A stretch of 64,000 nucleotides of DNA from an uncultured Lachnospiraceae bacterium (lineage in GTDB: Bacteria > Bacillota > Clostridia > Lachnospirales > Lachnospiraceae), in NCBI GenBank assembly GCA_947173495.1, contig CAMWFQ010000001.1, positions 308,989 to 372,988 of the forward strand, written 5' to 3'. Within the stretch, counting starts at the first letter, position 1, and each line of letters begins with the position of its first letter. Shown here piece by piece: positions 9,684 to 20,322 of this stretch. The notes below the pieces were generated by a model. It made no database searches. It saw nothing but the letters and a program-made list of their open reading frames with translations, and was not told the origin of the DNA. The translations under genes were made by a program, and so were the position numbers.

Positions 9684-10721
9684 TTATTTAAGCCCCACCA
9701 GCTCCACTCCATGTGCAATTCCCGGAATGCTCTGTCCTTCGTTAAAGCTGGTTTTGGAAAGGAGGGCGCCGGTTGGAACAAACAGAACTCTCTTCCACTT
9801 TCCTTCCTCCAGCTGCCTTAAAATATACGCAGACAGAACCACAGCGCTGCAGCCGCAGCCGCTTCCGCCCGCATGCGCATCCTGGCTCTGGTCATAGATT
9901 TCCATTCCGCAGTCCATATGCACTTTGGAAATATCCATCCCCTTGTCTCGCATCATATCCCAGAGAGCCTTCTGTCCCACACTTCCCAGGTCCCCTGTTA
10001 TGATCTTGTCATAATCGGAAGGCATCCTGTCAAAATCCATCAGGTGATGATAAATCGTATCGCAGGCTGCCGGCGCCATACAGGCCCCCATATTCATGGA
10101 ATCTTTCAGTCCATAATCCACGATCCGCCCCAGGGTGAGTCCATCGATCATGGCCCTGTCATGGGCACTTTTCACACTGCTCAAAATGAAAGCGCCGCTT
10201 CCCGTTACCGTCCATGTAGCGGAGAGAGGCCGCTGATTTCCATACCCCAGCGGAAAACGGAATTCCTTTTCCGCACTGGCAAAGTGGCTGGAAGTAACAC
10301 AGGCCGCATGCTCCGCCATGCCTCCTGCAATCATCACCGCCGCCATGGAAAGCGTCAGGCCGCAGGTAGAGCAGGCTCCATACATACCCACCAGCGGAAT
10401 CTGAAAAGAGCCCAGACCAAAGCTGCTGGCAATGGACTGCCCCAGCAGATCCCCTGCAAAAAGATATTTGATATCCTTCTGATTCAGTCCCGATTTTCCG
10501 ATCGCAAGAGAAAGCGCCTCCTTCTGCAGAGTACTTTCCGCCTCTTCCCAGGTATCGCAGCCGAATTTATCATCTGTTCCCACCATATCGAAGCAGTCGC
10601 CAAAAGGCCCTTTTCCCTCCTTGGTACCCGCCACCGATGCGCTCGTCCTTATATAAACGGGAACCGGTATCTTAATGCTCTGATTCCCCTGCTCAAAAAT
10701 TGCTCCTGTCGATATTTCCAT
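9684..10721 (-). CDS. spoVAD: Stage V sporulation protein AD
   Basis: Thiolase-like fold sequence (YLFAGDLLGQSIASSFGLGSFQIPLVGMYGACSTCGL); SD GGAGG upstream of ATG at 10721. Confidence 0.9.
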   Translation of the reverse strand: MEISTGAIFEQGNQSIKIPVPVYIRTSASVAGTKEGKGPFGDCFDMVGTDDKFGCDTWEEAESTLQKEALSLAIGKSGLNQKDIKYLFAGDLLGQSIASSFGLGSFQIPLVGMYGACSTCGLTLSMAAVMIAGGMAEHAACVTSSHFASAEKEFRFPLGYGNQRPLSATWTVTGSGAFILSSVKSAHDRAMIDGLTLGRIVDYGLKDSMNMGACMAPAACDTIYHHLMDFDRMPSDYDKIITGDLGSVGQKALWDMMRDKGMDISKVHMDCGMEIYDQSQDAHAGGSGCGCSAVVLSAYILRQLEEGKWKRVLFVPTGALLSKTSFNEGQSIPGIAHGVELVGLK

Positions 10722-10808
10722 AAAAAACCTCCAGATCATTTACTTTTGGTTAGTTTTTCTAATCTGGAGATTTTTATTCGCATTCTTCAATTTTTCATGG
10801 TTACGGCC

Positions 10809-13412
10809 TTAATCATACCTGACCGTCACATATTCTTTTACCTCTCTGTCGGCAAATCTTAAACCCTCTTCGTCATATTCAAAGGATATTTTTGCTCCAT
10901 CTATCTCCAATTCCGAAGGGACAGCCCCCGCTGACCGGATTTCCAGGCGCTGCAGATTCAGCTGTCCGTACCGTATATCGATCCGCACCTGTTTTTCCTG
11001 ATACTCCACCTTTCCCCATCCGGAATCCAGCGACCAGAAACAACGAAAGTTCTTCGGATGAATCGGTGCAAACCCGATCATTTTCTGTCCCATATCATAC
11101 CGAAATCCACTATAGGTAAGCAGAAGCGCGTAGCTGGCCATGGAACGGGCATAATTACTTCCGCATTCATATTCATTCCACGGATTTCTCTTTTCTCCAT
11201 CATATCGGCTGCGAATTGCCCGGATGCATTCCAGGCCATATTCCTCCAGTCCCTCCCGGATCATATGGCTTGCCGCCTGATATTCAAACCCGTGCATGGT
11301 TTCTTCCGCATACGGCACCGGAATAAAGGGTTTCTCTTTTCCCTCCGGCCAATTGCAGATCAGAAGCCCTTTTTCGTCATCCACGCAATACAGCCGGCAG
11401 GGATTGAAATGGTCTCTTGCGCAGATAAAATTATACCGATAGATCGACCTGAGCGCAGATTTCACCTTATCCTTTTCAAAAATTTCACCCAGTCCGATGA
11501 GATTGGCATGCCATTGTGCAAGAACCTGGTCAATTCCACACCCTTCACCGATCTGATATTTCACTTCCTTTCTCTCGCTGTTCCAGTAGCCGTCATAGAT
11601 ATCCTGATTCTGCATCGTAAGTCCTTTTTGTTCATAGGGCCTCAGAATATTCTTATCCTTCAGGTCTATTTTCTGGTCATAATACTCGCCATTATACAGC
11701 TCGCGGTTCAGAATTTCTTTTCCGGACGCAAACAGGCGCATATACTCTTCCGCAGCATCCTTTTCTCCCATAATCAGCGCCAGCTCCGCCCCCGCCTTTA
11801 ATCCTCCCAGATACATACCGGTAAGCCATGCATTTCTGCCAAACAACTCCATATCCAGCGTATGGTGCTGACGTCCCTCCAGTACGCCATCTTTATCCCA
11901 GTCCCATCGGTCCTCATTCTCCGGGGACCATGCATATTCAATGGTTCTTTTCACATCGGGCCAGATCGTCTCCAGCCACTTCCGGTCGCCGCTGATCCGA
12001 TACTCGCGAAGTACTCTCATCACTGTGCCGTACTGGCCGTCCACACAAGCGCGGAACTTCCATGGCTTTCTGCCGACAGGCAGCATCAGCCTGAATCCCA
12101 TACTGCCATCTTCTCTCATACTGTAAGTATACTCCAGCGTTCTCATCCCTCTCTCCAGCCTGGGGAAAAGAAATGCTGCCGCATAGGTATAGCTCCACAC
12201 ATGGGTGCAGGAGCCCTCGCAGCATCCGGCATCAATGTGGTTACCTTCAAATCCGTATAAAGATCCATCCTCCAGGCGGATACAGGTCGGTGATTTCAAA
12301 ATGGAAAGATTGGCAGAGACTGCATCCAGCACTTCCTCCGGCATGGCGGAATCAAACAGTGTATCCTTAAACAATTTTGTAAGATGATACAGCCGCTCCC
12401 AGTTCCTGCATCCATATATTGCACTGTCTTTTGCATCCGCAAAAAGCTTCGCATAGTAGTTTTTCCATGCTCTTGCCTTTTCCGCCGTTTCTTCCTCCTC
12501 CGGATTCCAGTAATTATAAAAATCAGGGCAATTCCAGGTCAGGAGAAAGCGGAATGTTCCGCTCCTGCCCGCTCCTATTTTCTCCCTTACCGTAAGTGTC
12601 GCAAGATCATCCGCCGCATAATTGGGATCCGTCTCCTTCTTCCCGGTATTATACACTCTGTTTTTTATTCTGCCGGGAGCGGAAAATTCTTTCCAATAGG
12701 CAGAAAGATTATCGAACCAGCTTCCTCGGTACCAGTACTGCTGCTGTGAAATATCCTCTCCCAGTGCTGCGATACATAAGTCTCCACATCCCGGCTCTCC
12801 CTTCCCGTAATCTTCATTCGTCATATGGATAGTTTTAAAACCGGGAAAAGAATCGCTTTTATGTATCCCGCCGCTTTTTGCATACAAATTGTTCATGGAG
12901 AAGCCAATTGTGTATTCCAGATCCCTCTGCGTTATATTCTCCACTGTAAATTCAAAAAAAGCGCCCGGAATACTGGAATCATCCTCATTGGCAGGGATAA
13001 ACGGGTTAAACGCCGTCATCGTTACTCTGCCGGGAAACTTCTCATCCGCAAACTTCAGATTTGCAATCGGGAATTCTCCGATGAATTCACATTCCCTGAA
13101 ATGGGGCAGACCTGCCAGCGTCGCTCTGTCAGCGCCAAATCCGTAGCTGTTAAAATGCGGTCTCCCGTACTTCCCAGTATAAGGCGTAAAACTGTCGCCA
13201 TTTAAAACCCTGGCATCCAATACCTGATCATCCTGCTCGGCTTTAATGGCAAAATGACTCATTCCCGCATGTGATCCCTTATTGGGACGGTTAAAGATCT
13301 CCATATCGATCAGCTGCCCATTGCCAGCCAGCCCGATACATCCGGTTCCGATTCCGCCCAGCGGAAACGAAATCTCTCGTCTCTTTTCATTTTTATAAAT
13401 AAACCGACTCAT
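10809..13412 (-). CDS. GH116 family glycoside hydrolase (GBA2/bile-acid beta-glucosidase-like)
   Basis: 867 aa; FPLGGIGTGCIGLAGNGQLIDMEIFNRP, GNHIDAGCCEGSCTHVWSYTYAAAFLFPRLERGMR, DWDKDGVLEGRQHHTLDMELFG. Confidence 0.9.
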   Translation of the reverse strand: MSRFIYKNEKRREISFPLGGIGTGCIGLAGNGQLIDMEIFNRPNKGSHAGMSHFAIKAEQDDQVLDARVLNGDSFTPYTGKYGRPHFNSYGFGADRATLAGLPHFRECEFIGEFPIANLKFADEKFPGRVTMTAFNPFIPANEDDSSIPGAFFEFTVENITQRDLEYTIGFSMNNLYAKSGGIHKSDSFPGFKTIHMTNEDYGKGEPGCGDLCIAALGEDISQQQYWYRGSWFDNLSAYWKEFSAPGRIKNRVYNTGKKETDPNYAADDLATLTVREKIGAGRSGTFRFLLTWNCPDFYNYWNPEEEETAEKARAWKNYYAKLFADAKDSAIYGCRNWERLYHLTKLFKDTLFDSAMPEEVLDAVSANLSILKSPTCIRLEDGSLYGFEGNHIDAGCCEGSCTHVWSYTYAAAFLFPRLERGMRTLEYTYSMREDGSMGFRLMLPVGRKPWKFRACVDGQYGTVMRVLREYRISGDRKWLETIWPDVKRTIEYAWSPENEDRWDWDKDGVLEGRQHHTLDMELFGRNAWLTGMYLGGLKAGAELALIMGEKDAAEEYMRLFASGKEILNRELYNGEYYDQKIDLKDKNILRPYEQKGLTMQNQDIYDGYWNSERKEVKYQIGEGCGIDQVLAQWHANLIGLGEIFEKDKVKSALRSIYRYNFICARDHFNPCRLYCVDDEKGLLICNWPEGKEKPFIPVPYAEETMHGFEYQAASHMIREGLEEYGLECIRAIRSRYDGEKRNPWNEYECGSNYARSMASYALLLTYSGFRYDMGQKMIGFAPIHPKNFRCFWSLDSGWGKVEYQEKQVRIDIRYGQLNLQRLEIRSAGAVPSELEIDGAKISFEYDEEGLRFADREVKEYVTVRYD

Positions 13413-13424
13413 ACCATTTCTCCT

Positions 13425-14264
13425 TTAACTTTTTAAACCCGACAAGGTCATTCCCTGCATAAAATATTTTTGTCCTGCCAGATATAGAAATGTGGGTATT
13501 ATAATCGAAATTGCAACCCCGGCCAGAATCACGCCGATGCTTCCGGTTCCCATATACCCCTGAAGGACCCGCAGTCCAATCGGCAGCGTCATCTGATCCC
13601 AGTCTGACAGATAGATCAACGGTCCCATAAAATTATTCCAGGAAGCCATGAAGTTCAGCAGTGACGTCATGACAATGACAGACTTTGACATGGGCAGAAT
13701 AATCTTCAGATAAATCTGCACTCTCCCGGCGCCATCGATATAGGCCGCCTCCTCATAGCTCCCCGGTATTGTCATCATAAACTGTCTGACGAAAAAGATT
13801 GACAGCGGATTGATGGTTGCCGGAAGAATAATTGCCCACAGACTTCCCACCAGCCCCAGTTTTGACATCACCACATATACCAGAATCATCGTTGCCTGCG
13901 CCGGGATCATCATTCCTGCCAGCAGTATCATAAATACGGTATTCCTCCCCTTAAACGGTATTCTGGCAAATGCATATCCCGCCATGGTCGTCACCAGCAG
14001 ATTTAAAATCACCGTGGTCACAGCCACCAGAATACTGTTCATCATAAACCTGGCAAAAGGAAATTTGGAAAACACATCCAGGTAATTCCGATAGTAAAAA
14101 TCCGTTGGGAAAAAGCTGGGCGGCACCTTAAAGGATTCCCCCGGAAGCCGCAGGGATGTGGAGATTACCCAGCAAAAGGGGAGCAGCATCAGTGTGCACA
14201 GCAGCATCAGAAGCAAATGAAGGATCAGGCCCCGTATATTTCTTCCACTCTTAACTTTTAACAT
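13425..14264 (-). CDS. Carbohydrate ABC transporter permease (MalG-like)
   Basis: EEAAYIDGAGRVQIYLKIILPMSKSVI EAA-loop motif. Confidence 0.9.
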   Translation of the reverse strand: MLKVKSGRNIRGLILHLLLMLLCTLMLLPFCWVISTSLRLPGESFKVPPSFFPTDFYYRNYLDVFSKFPFARFMMNSILVAVTTVILNLLVTTMAGYAFARIPFKGRNTVFMILLAGMMIPAQATMILVYVVMSKLGLVGSLWAIILPATINPLSIFFVRQFMMTIPGSYEEAAYIDGAGRVQIYLKIILPMSKSVIVMTSLLNFMASWNNFMGPLIYLSDWDQMTLPIGLRVLQGYMGTGSIGVILAGVAISIIIPTFLYLAGQKYFMQGMTLSGLKS

Positions 14265-14278
14265 ATTCTCCGCCTCCC

Positions 14279-15199
14279 TTATTCATAATCGTAGGTAACC
14301 CACTTCTTCTGTCCTGCAAACTGGATAATCGTCACCGCCAGTATGATCAGAAATACAGAAAACGCAAGCAGACATCCGTATCCTGTTTTTACCTGCTTAA
14401 ATGCAATCTCATAGATATAAAAGGATATGGTTTTCGTCGCGGTTCCAGGCCCTCCGTTGGTGATAATAAAGGGCTCCTCGAAAATCTGAAACACGCTGAT
14501 GATATTTGTCACAATTACAAAGAATATGGTGGATGACAGAAGCGGAAGCGTAATTCTGAAAAAAACCTGCAGAGTCCCCGCCCCATCAATTCTGGCAGCT
14601 TCATAATATACATCCGGTATATTCTGAAGACCGATAAAATAATACAGGAAAGCCGTACCGATAAACTTCCAGAAGCTGAACAATGCAATTGTTATGTACA
14701 CCATTACCTTATTCGTCAGCCACGGAATATTGGTTCCTCCAAGCTGACGCACGAAATAATTGATAACGCCGGTATCCGTGCCAAACAGATATGCCCACAC
14801 AATCGCCACAGAAGCAGTCGTTACAATCGTAGGAAAGTAAATGGCGCCTCTGTAAACTGACTTCAGCCGGGAGCTGCGTACACTGGATACCATGAACGCC
14901 AGGATCAGCCCTCCGATACAGTGAACCGGTACCAGGATCAGCAAAAATTTAAACGTATTTGCAAATGAAACCCTTACCTGCGGATCTATCAAAAATTTTC
15001 TCAGATTTTTCAGTCCTGTGAACTCGGGCGGCTGGATCAGATTGTAGTCAAAAAAAGACAGCCCCAGAGACAAGATCATCGGTCCTCCGATAAACAGCAG
15101 AAAAGTCACAATTGCCGGCAGCAGAAATAAATACCCTGCAATATTATCAGCTCTTTTTTTCTTTTGAAAAACAGATACTGTCTTCTTATTTTCTTTCAT
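14279..15199 (-). CDS. Sugar ABC transporter permease (MalF-like)
   Basis: YEAARIDGAGTLQVFFRITLPLLSSTI EAA-loop motif. Confidence 0.9.
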   Translation of the reverse strand: MKENKKTVSVFQKKKRADNIAGYLFLLPAIVTFLLFIGGPMILSLGLSFFDYNLIQPPEFTGLKNLRKFLIDPQVRVSFANTFKFLLILVPVHCIGGLILAFMVSSVRSSRLKSVYRGAIYFPTIVTTASVAIVWAYLFGTDTGVINYFVRQLGGTNIPWLTNKVMVYITIALFSFWKFIGTAFLYYFIGLQNIPDVYYEAARIDGAGTLQVFFRITLPLLSSTIFFVIVTNIISVFQIFEEPFIITNGGPGTATKTISFYIYEIAFKQVKTGYGCLLAFSVFLIILAVTIIQFAGQKKWVTYDYE

Positions 15200-15225
15200 A
15201 CTGATTCCTCTCTTTCTTTTTAAAA

Positions 15226-15258
15226 AGGGAATGCCGTCTCCATCCCGGCATTCCCCTT
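15226..15258. terminator. Intercistronic hairpin between SBP and permease genes
   Basis: GGGAATGCCG-tctccatcc-CGGCATTCCC. Confidence 0.65.
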
Positions 15259-15275
15259 TCCTGCCCTCCGTCAGA

Positions 15276-16661
15276 TTATTCTATGTTATCCAGTAAATAG
15301 CTGTCCATCTCTGCAGCTGCTGCATCCAGGGTAGACTGAACGTCCGCTTTATTTACCAGAATGTCGGAAAGCACACGGGTCACCAGTGCATCGCATTCCG
15401 GATACTGTACCGGCGCCTGGACAGAGATCGCCGTCTTTGCACTTTCATAATAAATTTTGTTGTTCTCAGGATATCCCAGCTCCGGCACCAGCTTTTGGGC
15501 TACGGAATCCAGAACAGGGATCGCTCCTGCCGCCATGAATTTTTCAATAAATTCAGCGGAACCGATATAGTTTGCCAGAGAGGCGGCCGCATCCGGATTC
15601 TGAGAATCCTTCATGACGAAAATTCCGCCAACGCCGCAGATCGGCTGGTTCTGATGAAAACTGGGAATGTACTGAACCGCAACATCTGTAAAGCCGTTTG
15701 CATTATAATTATTGGTCGGCCATCTTCCCCAGAATCCCATGGCCACATTTCCGTCAATCAGCTGCTGGATAATATCTACATTCTTTTCCGGAATCGGCGC
15801 ATATCCATACTCATAAATCAGATCCTGCATGAGCTGAAACGCTTCCACCGCCTCCGGTGAATTAATCGTACTTCTGGTAAAGTCGTCATTCATATAAGCG
15901 GCTCCGAAATTATACAGCCATGCTTCCACTGCAAAATAACCATCCGGAAGGACACATCCATACTGCTTGACGCCATCTTTTTCAACGGTAAGTTTTTCGC
16001 AATACTCCAGGAACTCTTCTTTAGTCCAGTTTTCATCCGGAAGAGACAGACCTGCTTCCTCCAGAAGGTTTGTATTAAAGTGAGTCACCACATTATTCCA
16101 TTCCTCAGGGATTGCATATACATGTCCGTCAAATTTTACTTTTTCAAGCATGTTAGGATCAATATCGCCCACCGTTGATTCATATTCTTCCTGATGTGCC
16201 GCGATCCAGTCGTCAATAGGCGCCGCCATACCGGTATCAATAAACATTTCAAATCCTTCCACCGCCACATAAGCACAGTCAATATAATCTCCGCCGGCAA
16301 TCATTGTCTGCATTTTGGTAAAATACTCGCTCCAGTTGCCGGGAATATACACGGTCTCAACGCCAATGCCGGTCTTATCCGTAAATTTCTGCAGACATGC
16401 ATCCAGCGCTTCCTTATCCTGACCGGATCCCAGCCATGCAAGACGTACTGTGGTATCTCCGCCTCCTGTTGTACCGCTTTCCGTCATTTCTTCCTGTCCG
16501 CCATCCGCTTCTGTGTCTGCTTCTGTCTCCTGTGCCGCAGCTCCCCCGGCATCATTGCCGGTGCTCTCGTTTGTATCCGCCGCGTTTTGAGATCCTCCGC
16601 AGGCAGCCAGACCAAACATCATAACACCTGCCAGCAAAATTGCCAATGCTCTCTTTTTCAT
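15276..16661 (-). CDS. Extracellular solute-binding protein, sugar ABC transporter
   Basis: Lipobox GLAACGG; family-1 SBP pattern. Confidence 0.9.
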   Translation of the reverse strand: MKKRALAILLAGVMMFGLAACGGSQNAADTNESTGNDAGGAAAQETEADTEADGGQEEMTESGTTGGGDTTVRLAWLGSGQDKEALDACLQKFTDKTGIGVETVYIPGNWSEYFTKMQTMIAGGDYIDCAYVAVEGFEMFIDTGMAAPIDDWIAAHQEEYESTVGDIDPNMLEKVKFDGHVYAIPEEWNNVVTHFNTNLLEEAGLSLPDENWTKEEFLEYCEKLTVEKDGVKQYGCVLPDGYFAVEAWLYNFGAAYMNDDFTRSTINSPEAVEAFQLMQDLIYEYGYAPIPEKNVDIIQQLIDGNVAMGFWGRWPTNNYNANGFTDVAVQYIPSFHQNQPICGVGGIFVMKDSQNPDAAASLANYIGSAEFIEKFMAAGAIPVLDSVAQKLVPELGYPENNKIYYESAKTAISVQAPVQYPECDALVTRVLSDILVNKADVQSTLDAAAAEMDSYLLDNIE

Positions 16662-16757
16662 TTTCGTTTCTCCTTCCCTTTTATTGTTTTACTTGTTTTC
16701 GGTGTTTACAATTCTAGGACATTTCTTCTATAATGTTAATGAAATATTCTCGCACCA

Positions 16758-18605
16758 TTGGTAATTTTGTTGGCTGTTATAAAGGGAGTTTTATACATTA
16801 TGAAGCGTTTTTTTCCGATCCGGGCCAAAATCTTCTTTTCCATTTTCATTTTTATGACGATCCCCATCATCACCCTCACCTATCTTTCCAATCGCTTTTC
16901 TATCCGCTCCCTTTTGGAACAGACAAAAATCAATGACCTTCAGGCCATTGACTGTATGCAGGAATCTACCGATACCCTGCTGAACGTTATTGAATCCTGC
17001 GGTGCATTTGCTGCATCGGATCCTTCTATTATCCGTTTTTTTGAAAATTATTATGCCCTGTCCGCCGCCTCGCCCGCTCAGGCTGAGCAGCTGAATTTTC
17101 AGCTCTGTTCTTCCCGTTATGCCGAAACTTTTGAGCCGCTTCTCGGAATGAGCGCCGTAAGCAGAGATCATATTTTCATAGGAGAAAATGTGTATGATCA
17201 GCAGCAGCTCTCCTGGTACTTTACCAGGTCCTTTTTTCAAAAGCTGGGAGATGACTCTCCCCAATGGACCTCTCTGCACATGCTGCTTCCCCTTGCTTCG
17301 GATGAAATCATTTACAGCCTTTCCTATGTCATCCCTGTCAAAAAGAGCGGACAGCTTCTGGGGTATTTAATTCTGTATATGGACCGGGGACGTCTTGACT
17401 GTATAACCGGCTCTCTTTCTGATACGGCATATGTCATTCACGACTCTGAAAATGGTCTCTATCGTCAGCAGACTTCCAATCAGCAGACCTGTGACATCAT
17501 TTCCGCCAAACTATACAGTTCTGAAACGTTCAATCCCTATACTGCCAATTTTTATCAGAAAAGCAACATCAATTATAATCATCTGATCAATAATAACAGT
17601 ATCATAACCTCTGTCAATGGTGAAAATCTGACCGTTACCTCCAGACAGTATCCCCGAATGGACTGGATCTATCTGATTGTATCTCCCTATACTGACATCA
17701 GCCGGCAGGTTCTTACTCCGCTTTCACAGATGATCGTCATTGGAGCCGCTTCCATCCTTTTTGCCCTGCTCTCCGCCAGCATTATTTCTCTTCTGATCAG
17801 CCGTCCCATTTATTCCCTGAACCGGACGATTCAGAAGATTGCAGAGGGCGATCTGAGCATCCGCCACAGTGAACTCACCAATGATGAAATCGGTGCGCTG
17901 GCACTGGCTTTTAACTCCCTGCTTGACAGAATTCAGGAACTGATGAAAAATATCAGCAGACAGCAGCAGGCCAAACGAAATCTGCAGCTCCAGCTCATTC
18001 AGGCACAGATCAAACCGCATTTTCTCTACAATGTGCTTGAGATGATCAGCAGCTTTATCCGGGATCACATGGACCGCTACGCATTGGATTCTATCTCTCA
18101 TCTGGCCAGCTTTTACCGTACCTCGCTCAGTGATGGGTCCGATATCATTTCTGTCCGGAAGGAAATCGATATGATTCAAAACTATCTGGAATTGCAGCAC
18201 CTGCGCTATATTGAATTTATGGATTTTTCACTGGAAATCGAAGATGAAATCAGTCGCTGTCAGATCCCCAAGCTCACGCTTCAGCCCATAGTGGAAAACG
18301 CCATCTATCATGGTCTGAAGATCAAATGCGAAAAGGGAAATCTGCGCGTCAGAGGATATCGAAAAGAAGACCTGATTTTCTTCGAAGTGTATGACGATGG
18401 AATCGGAATGAGCAATACGCAGATCGACTCTGTCATGGAGTCTCTGAATCAGGAAACACCTGCAAAAGATTTCGGCATCAGCAGTGTATTTAAACGCCTT
18501 AATCTTTATTTCAATCATCAGGCGAATATCACGATTCAGAGCGAACCCGGAAAATATACCAACTTTATCCTCTCATTTCCGGCCCGGGAAATATCCCCGC
18601 CATGA
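16758..18605 (+). CDS. Sensor histidine kinase, YesM-like (HAMP + LytS-type kinase + HATPase)
   Basis: QAQIKPHFLYNVLEMISSFIR, LQPIVENAIYHGLK, VYDDGIGMS. Confidence 0.9.
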   Translation: MVILLAVIKGVLYIMKRFFPIRAKIFFSIFIFMTIPIITLTYLSNRFSIRSLLEQTKINDLQAIDCMQESTDTLLNVIESCGAFAASDPSIIRFFENYYALSAASPAQAEQLNFQLCSSRYAETFEPLLGMSAVSRDHIFIGENVYDQQQLSWYFTRSFFQKLGDDSPQWTSLHMLLPLASDEIIYSLSYVIPVKKSGQLLGYLILYMDRGRLDCITGSLSDTAYVIHDSENGLYRQQTSNQQTCDIISAKLYSSETFNPYTANFYQKSNINYNHLINNNSIITSVNGENLTVTSRQYPRMDWIYLIVSPYTDISRQVLTPLSQMIVIGAASILFALLSASIISLLISRPIYSLNRTIQKIAEGDLSIRHSELTNDEIGALALAFNSLLDRIQELMKNISRQQQAKRNLQLQLIQAQIKPHFLYNVLEMISSFIRDHMDRYALDSISHLASFYRTSLSDGSDIISVRKEIDMIQNYLELQHLRYIEFMDFSLEIEDEISRCQIPKLTLQPIVENAIYHGLKIKCEKGNLRVRGYRKEDLIFFEVYDDGIGMSNTQIDSVMESLNQETPAKDFGISSVFKRLNLYFNHQANITIQSEPGKYTNFILSFPAREISPP

Positions 18606-18651
18606 AACCAGCCATACTACAGAACAGAAAGACTTAATACAGGAGAATGCC

Positions 18652-20196
18652 ATGCTTAAAATCGTACTGATTGATGATGAATATTTTTTTCGAAATTCTC
18701 TCAAAAACATGCTTTCCTGGGAGGAATATGGATTTCAGATCACAGGTGACGCCAATAACGGCAAATCCGGACTGGAATTGATCCTGGACAAGCAGCCGGA
18801 TATTGCCATTGTGGATATCAATATGCCTGTACTGACCGGGCTGGAATTGATTGAACAAGTTACGGAGAAGAAGATACGCTGCAAATTCATTCTTCTGACC
18901 GGATACAGTGAATTTAAATATGCTCAGAAAGCAATCCGTCTGAATGTCTCCGAGTATATTCTGAAGCCTGTGGACGCTTCTCTGCTTCTGGAATCGCTCA
19001 TCACCCTGAAGCATGAAATCACCCGGGAAAATGAGACGGCAACACACATCAGAACGCTGGAGGAGCACCGGGACCACCAGATAAAGGAAAATTTCCTTCT
19101 GGACCTGGTAAACGGCCATTTCTCCTTCAACGACTCCCATCTGGCTTCCTACCTTGAAGAGCTGAATATCATGTTGTCTTTTCAAAACTATACCATCTAT
19201 CTTTTGCACTTTTCAGATCTTTCATCCGCCGATCTGGAAAAGGTACGGGCTCTTTCCTCTGAAATCATGCATGCAGACCGCATTTTTGAACTGTTTATCG
19301 CCGGGCATTCGCAAATCTGTATCATAGAAGAGAGCGCCGATGAGTCTGTTCCTCCGATCACGGCAGGACGTCTTCTCCGGCAGCTGAATGCCGCCGGACT
19401 GTATTTCCATATGGGCGTCAGCCTGCTGCACCATAAGGTAGACCAAATCGTAACCGCTTATGATGAGGCTGATCTTTGTGTCAAAAATGCCATAAGCAGA
19501 AAAGTGCCGGTACTCTACAGCAATCAGATAAATACTTCCCTTTTTCATGTTCCAAAAGAACAATTAGACACGCTTAAAAGGCTGCTGCGTTTGAAAGAGT
19601 CTTCAAAACTTCAGCAAATCCTCTCTGAACTGTATACCGATTTCCGCATACGGGGTCTGTCCTACGACAATCTGGTTTTCTGCACCTGTGAGCTCCTCTC
19701 CTGCCTGATCGGCACCCTGAATGAGAATCATTCGATACACTGCTTTTCCGGTTCCGGGGCGGAGGGTCTTTTTGATTTTCTGAACACTCCCCGTTCTTCT
19801 GAAGAGCTGGAGCAATGGATCACAGCCCTGTTCTCAGAGCAGCTGAAATCCGGTTCCTCCCTCTCTCCTGATGAGGATTCGTCTGTCTCCGGAAAAGTTG
19901 AGCAATACATCAGAGATCACTATTATGAGGCAGAATTGAATATTGATTCTATCTCGCAGGAACTGTTTCTCAATTATAGTTATCTTTGCTACTGCTTCAA
20001 ACGGGACAAAAATATCACCATCAATGATTACATCAATCAGGTCCGTCTGGAAAAAGCCCTCCAGCTCTTCCATTCCGGTCATGATAATGTGGGATATGTG
20101 GCTGAGCAGACCGGATTTAACAATTCCGGGTATTTCAGCAAAAAGTTCAAAAAAGCTTTCGGACTTTCTCCTTCAGAGTATATCAAGACCCTTTAG
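18652..20196 (+). CDS. Response regulator with AraC-type HTH, YesN-like
   Basis: REC domain (IVLIDDEYFFRNSLKNMLSWEEYGF..DINMPVLTGLELI) and AraC C-terminus (VGYVAEQTGFNNSGYFSKKFKKAFGLSPSEY); SD aggag upstream of 18652. Confidence 0.92.
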   Translation: MLKIVLIDDEYFFRNSLKNMLSWEEYGFQITGDANNGKSGLELILDKQPDIAIVDINMPVLTGLELIEQVTEKKIRCKFILLTGYSEFKYAQKAIRLNVSEYILKPVDASLLLESLITLKHEITRENETATHIRTLEEHRDHQIKENFLLDLVNGHFSFNDSHLASYLEELNIMLSFQNYTIYLLHFSDLSSADLEKVRALSSEIMHADRIFELFIAGHSQICIIEESADESVPPITAGRLLRQLNAAGLYFHMGVSLLHHKVDQIVTAYDEADLCVKNAISRKVPVLYSNQINTSLFHVPKEQLDTLKRLLRLKESSKLQQILSELYTDFRIRGLSYDNLVFCTCELLSCLIGTLNENHSIHCFSGSGAEGLFDFLNTPRSSEELEQWITALFSEQLKSGSSLSPDEDSSVSGKVEQYIRDHYYEAELNIDSISQELFLNYSYLCYCFKRDKNITINDYINQVRLEKALQLFHSGHDNVGYVAEQTGFNNSGYFSKKFKKAFGLSPSEYIKTL

Positions 20197-20273
20197 GAAT
20201 CAGCGGAACCTTCCTGTATTATGTCTCCCAATACAGATCCACCTTCTGCTGCGCCGTTTTCCTGTCCATTACA

Positions 20274-20306
20274 AAAGCGGCACAGCCCTGAAAGCCATGC
20301 CGCTTC
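20274..20306 (-). terminator. Rho-independent terminator for the surface-protein gene
   Basis: Minus-strand AAGCGGCA...TGCCGCTTTTG hairpin directly after the stop at 20323. Confidence 0.65.
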
Positions 20307-20322
20307 TCTTACTTCAAAACAA

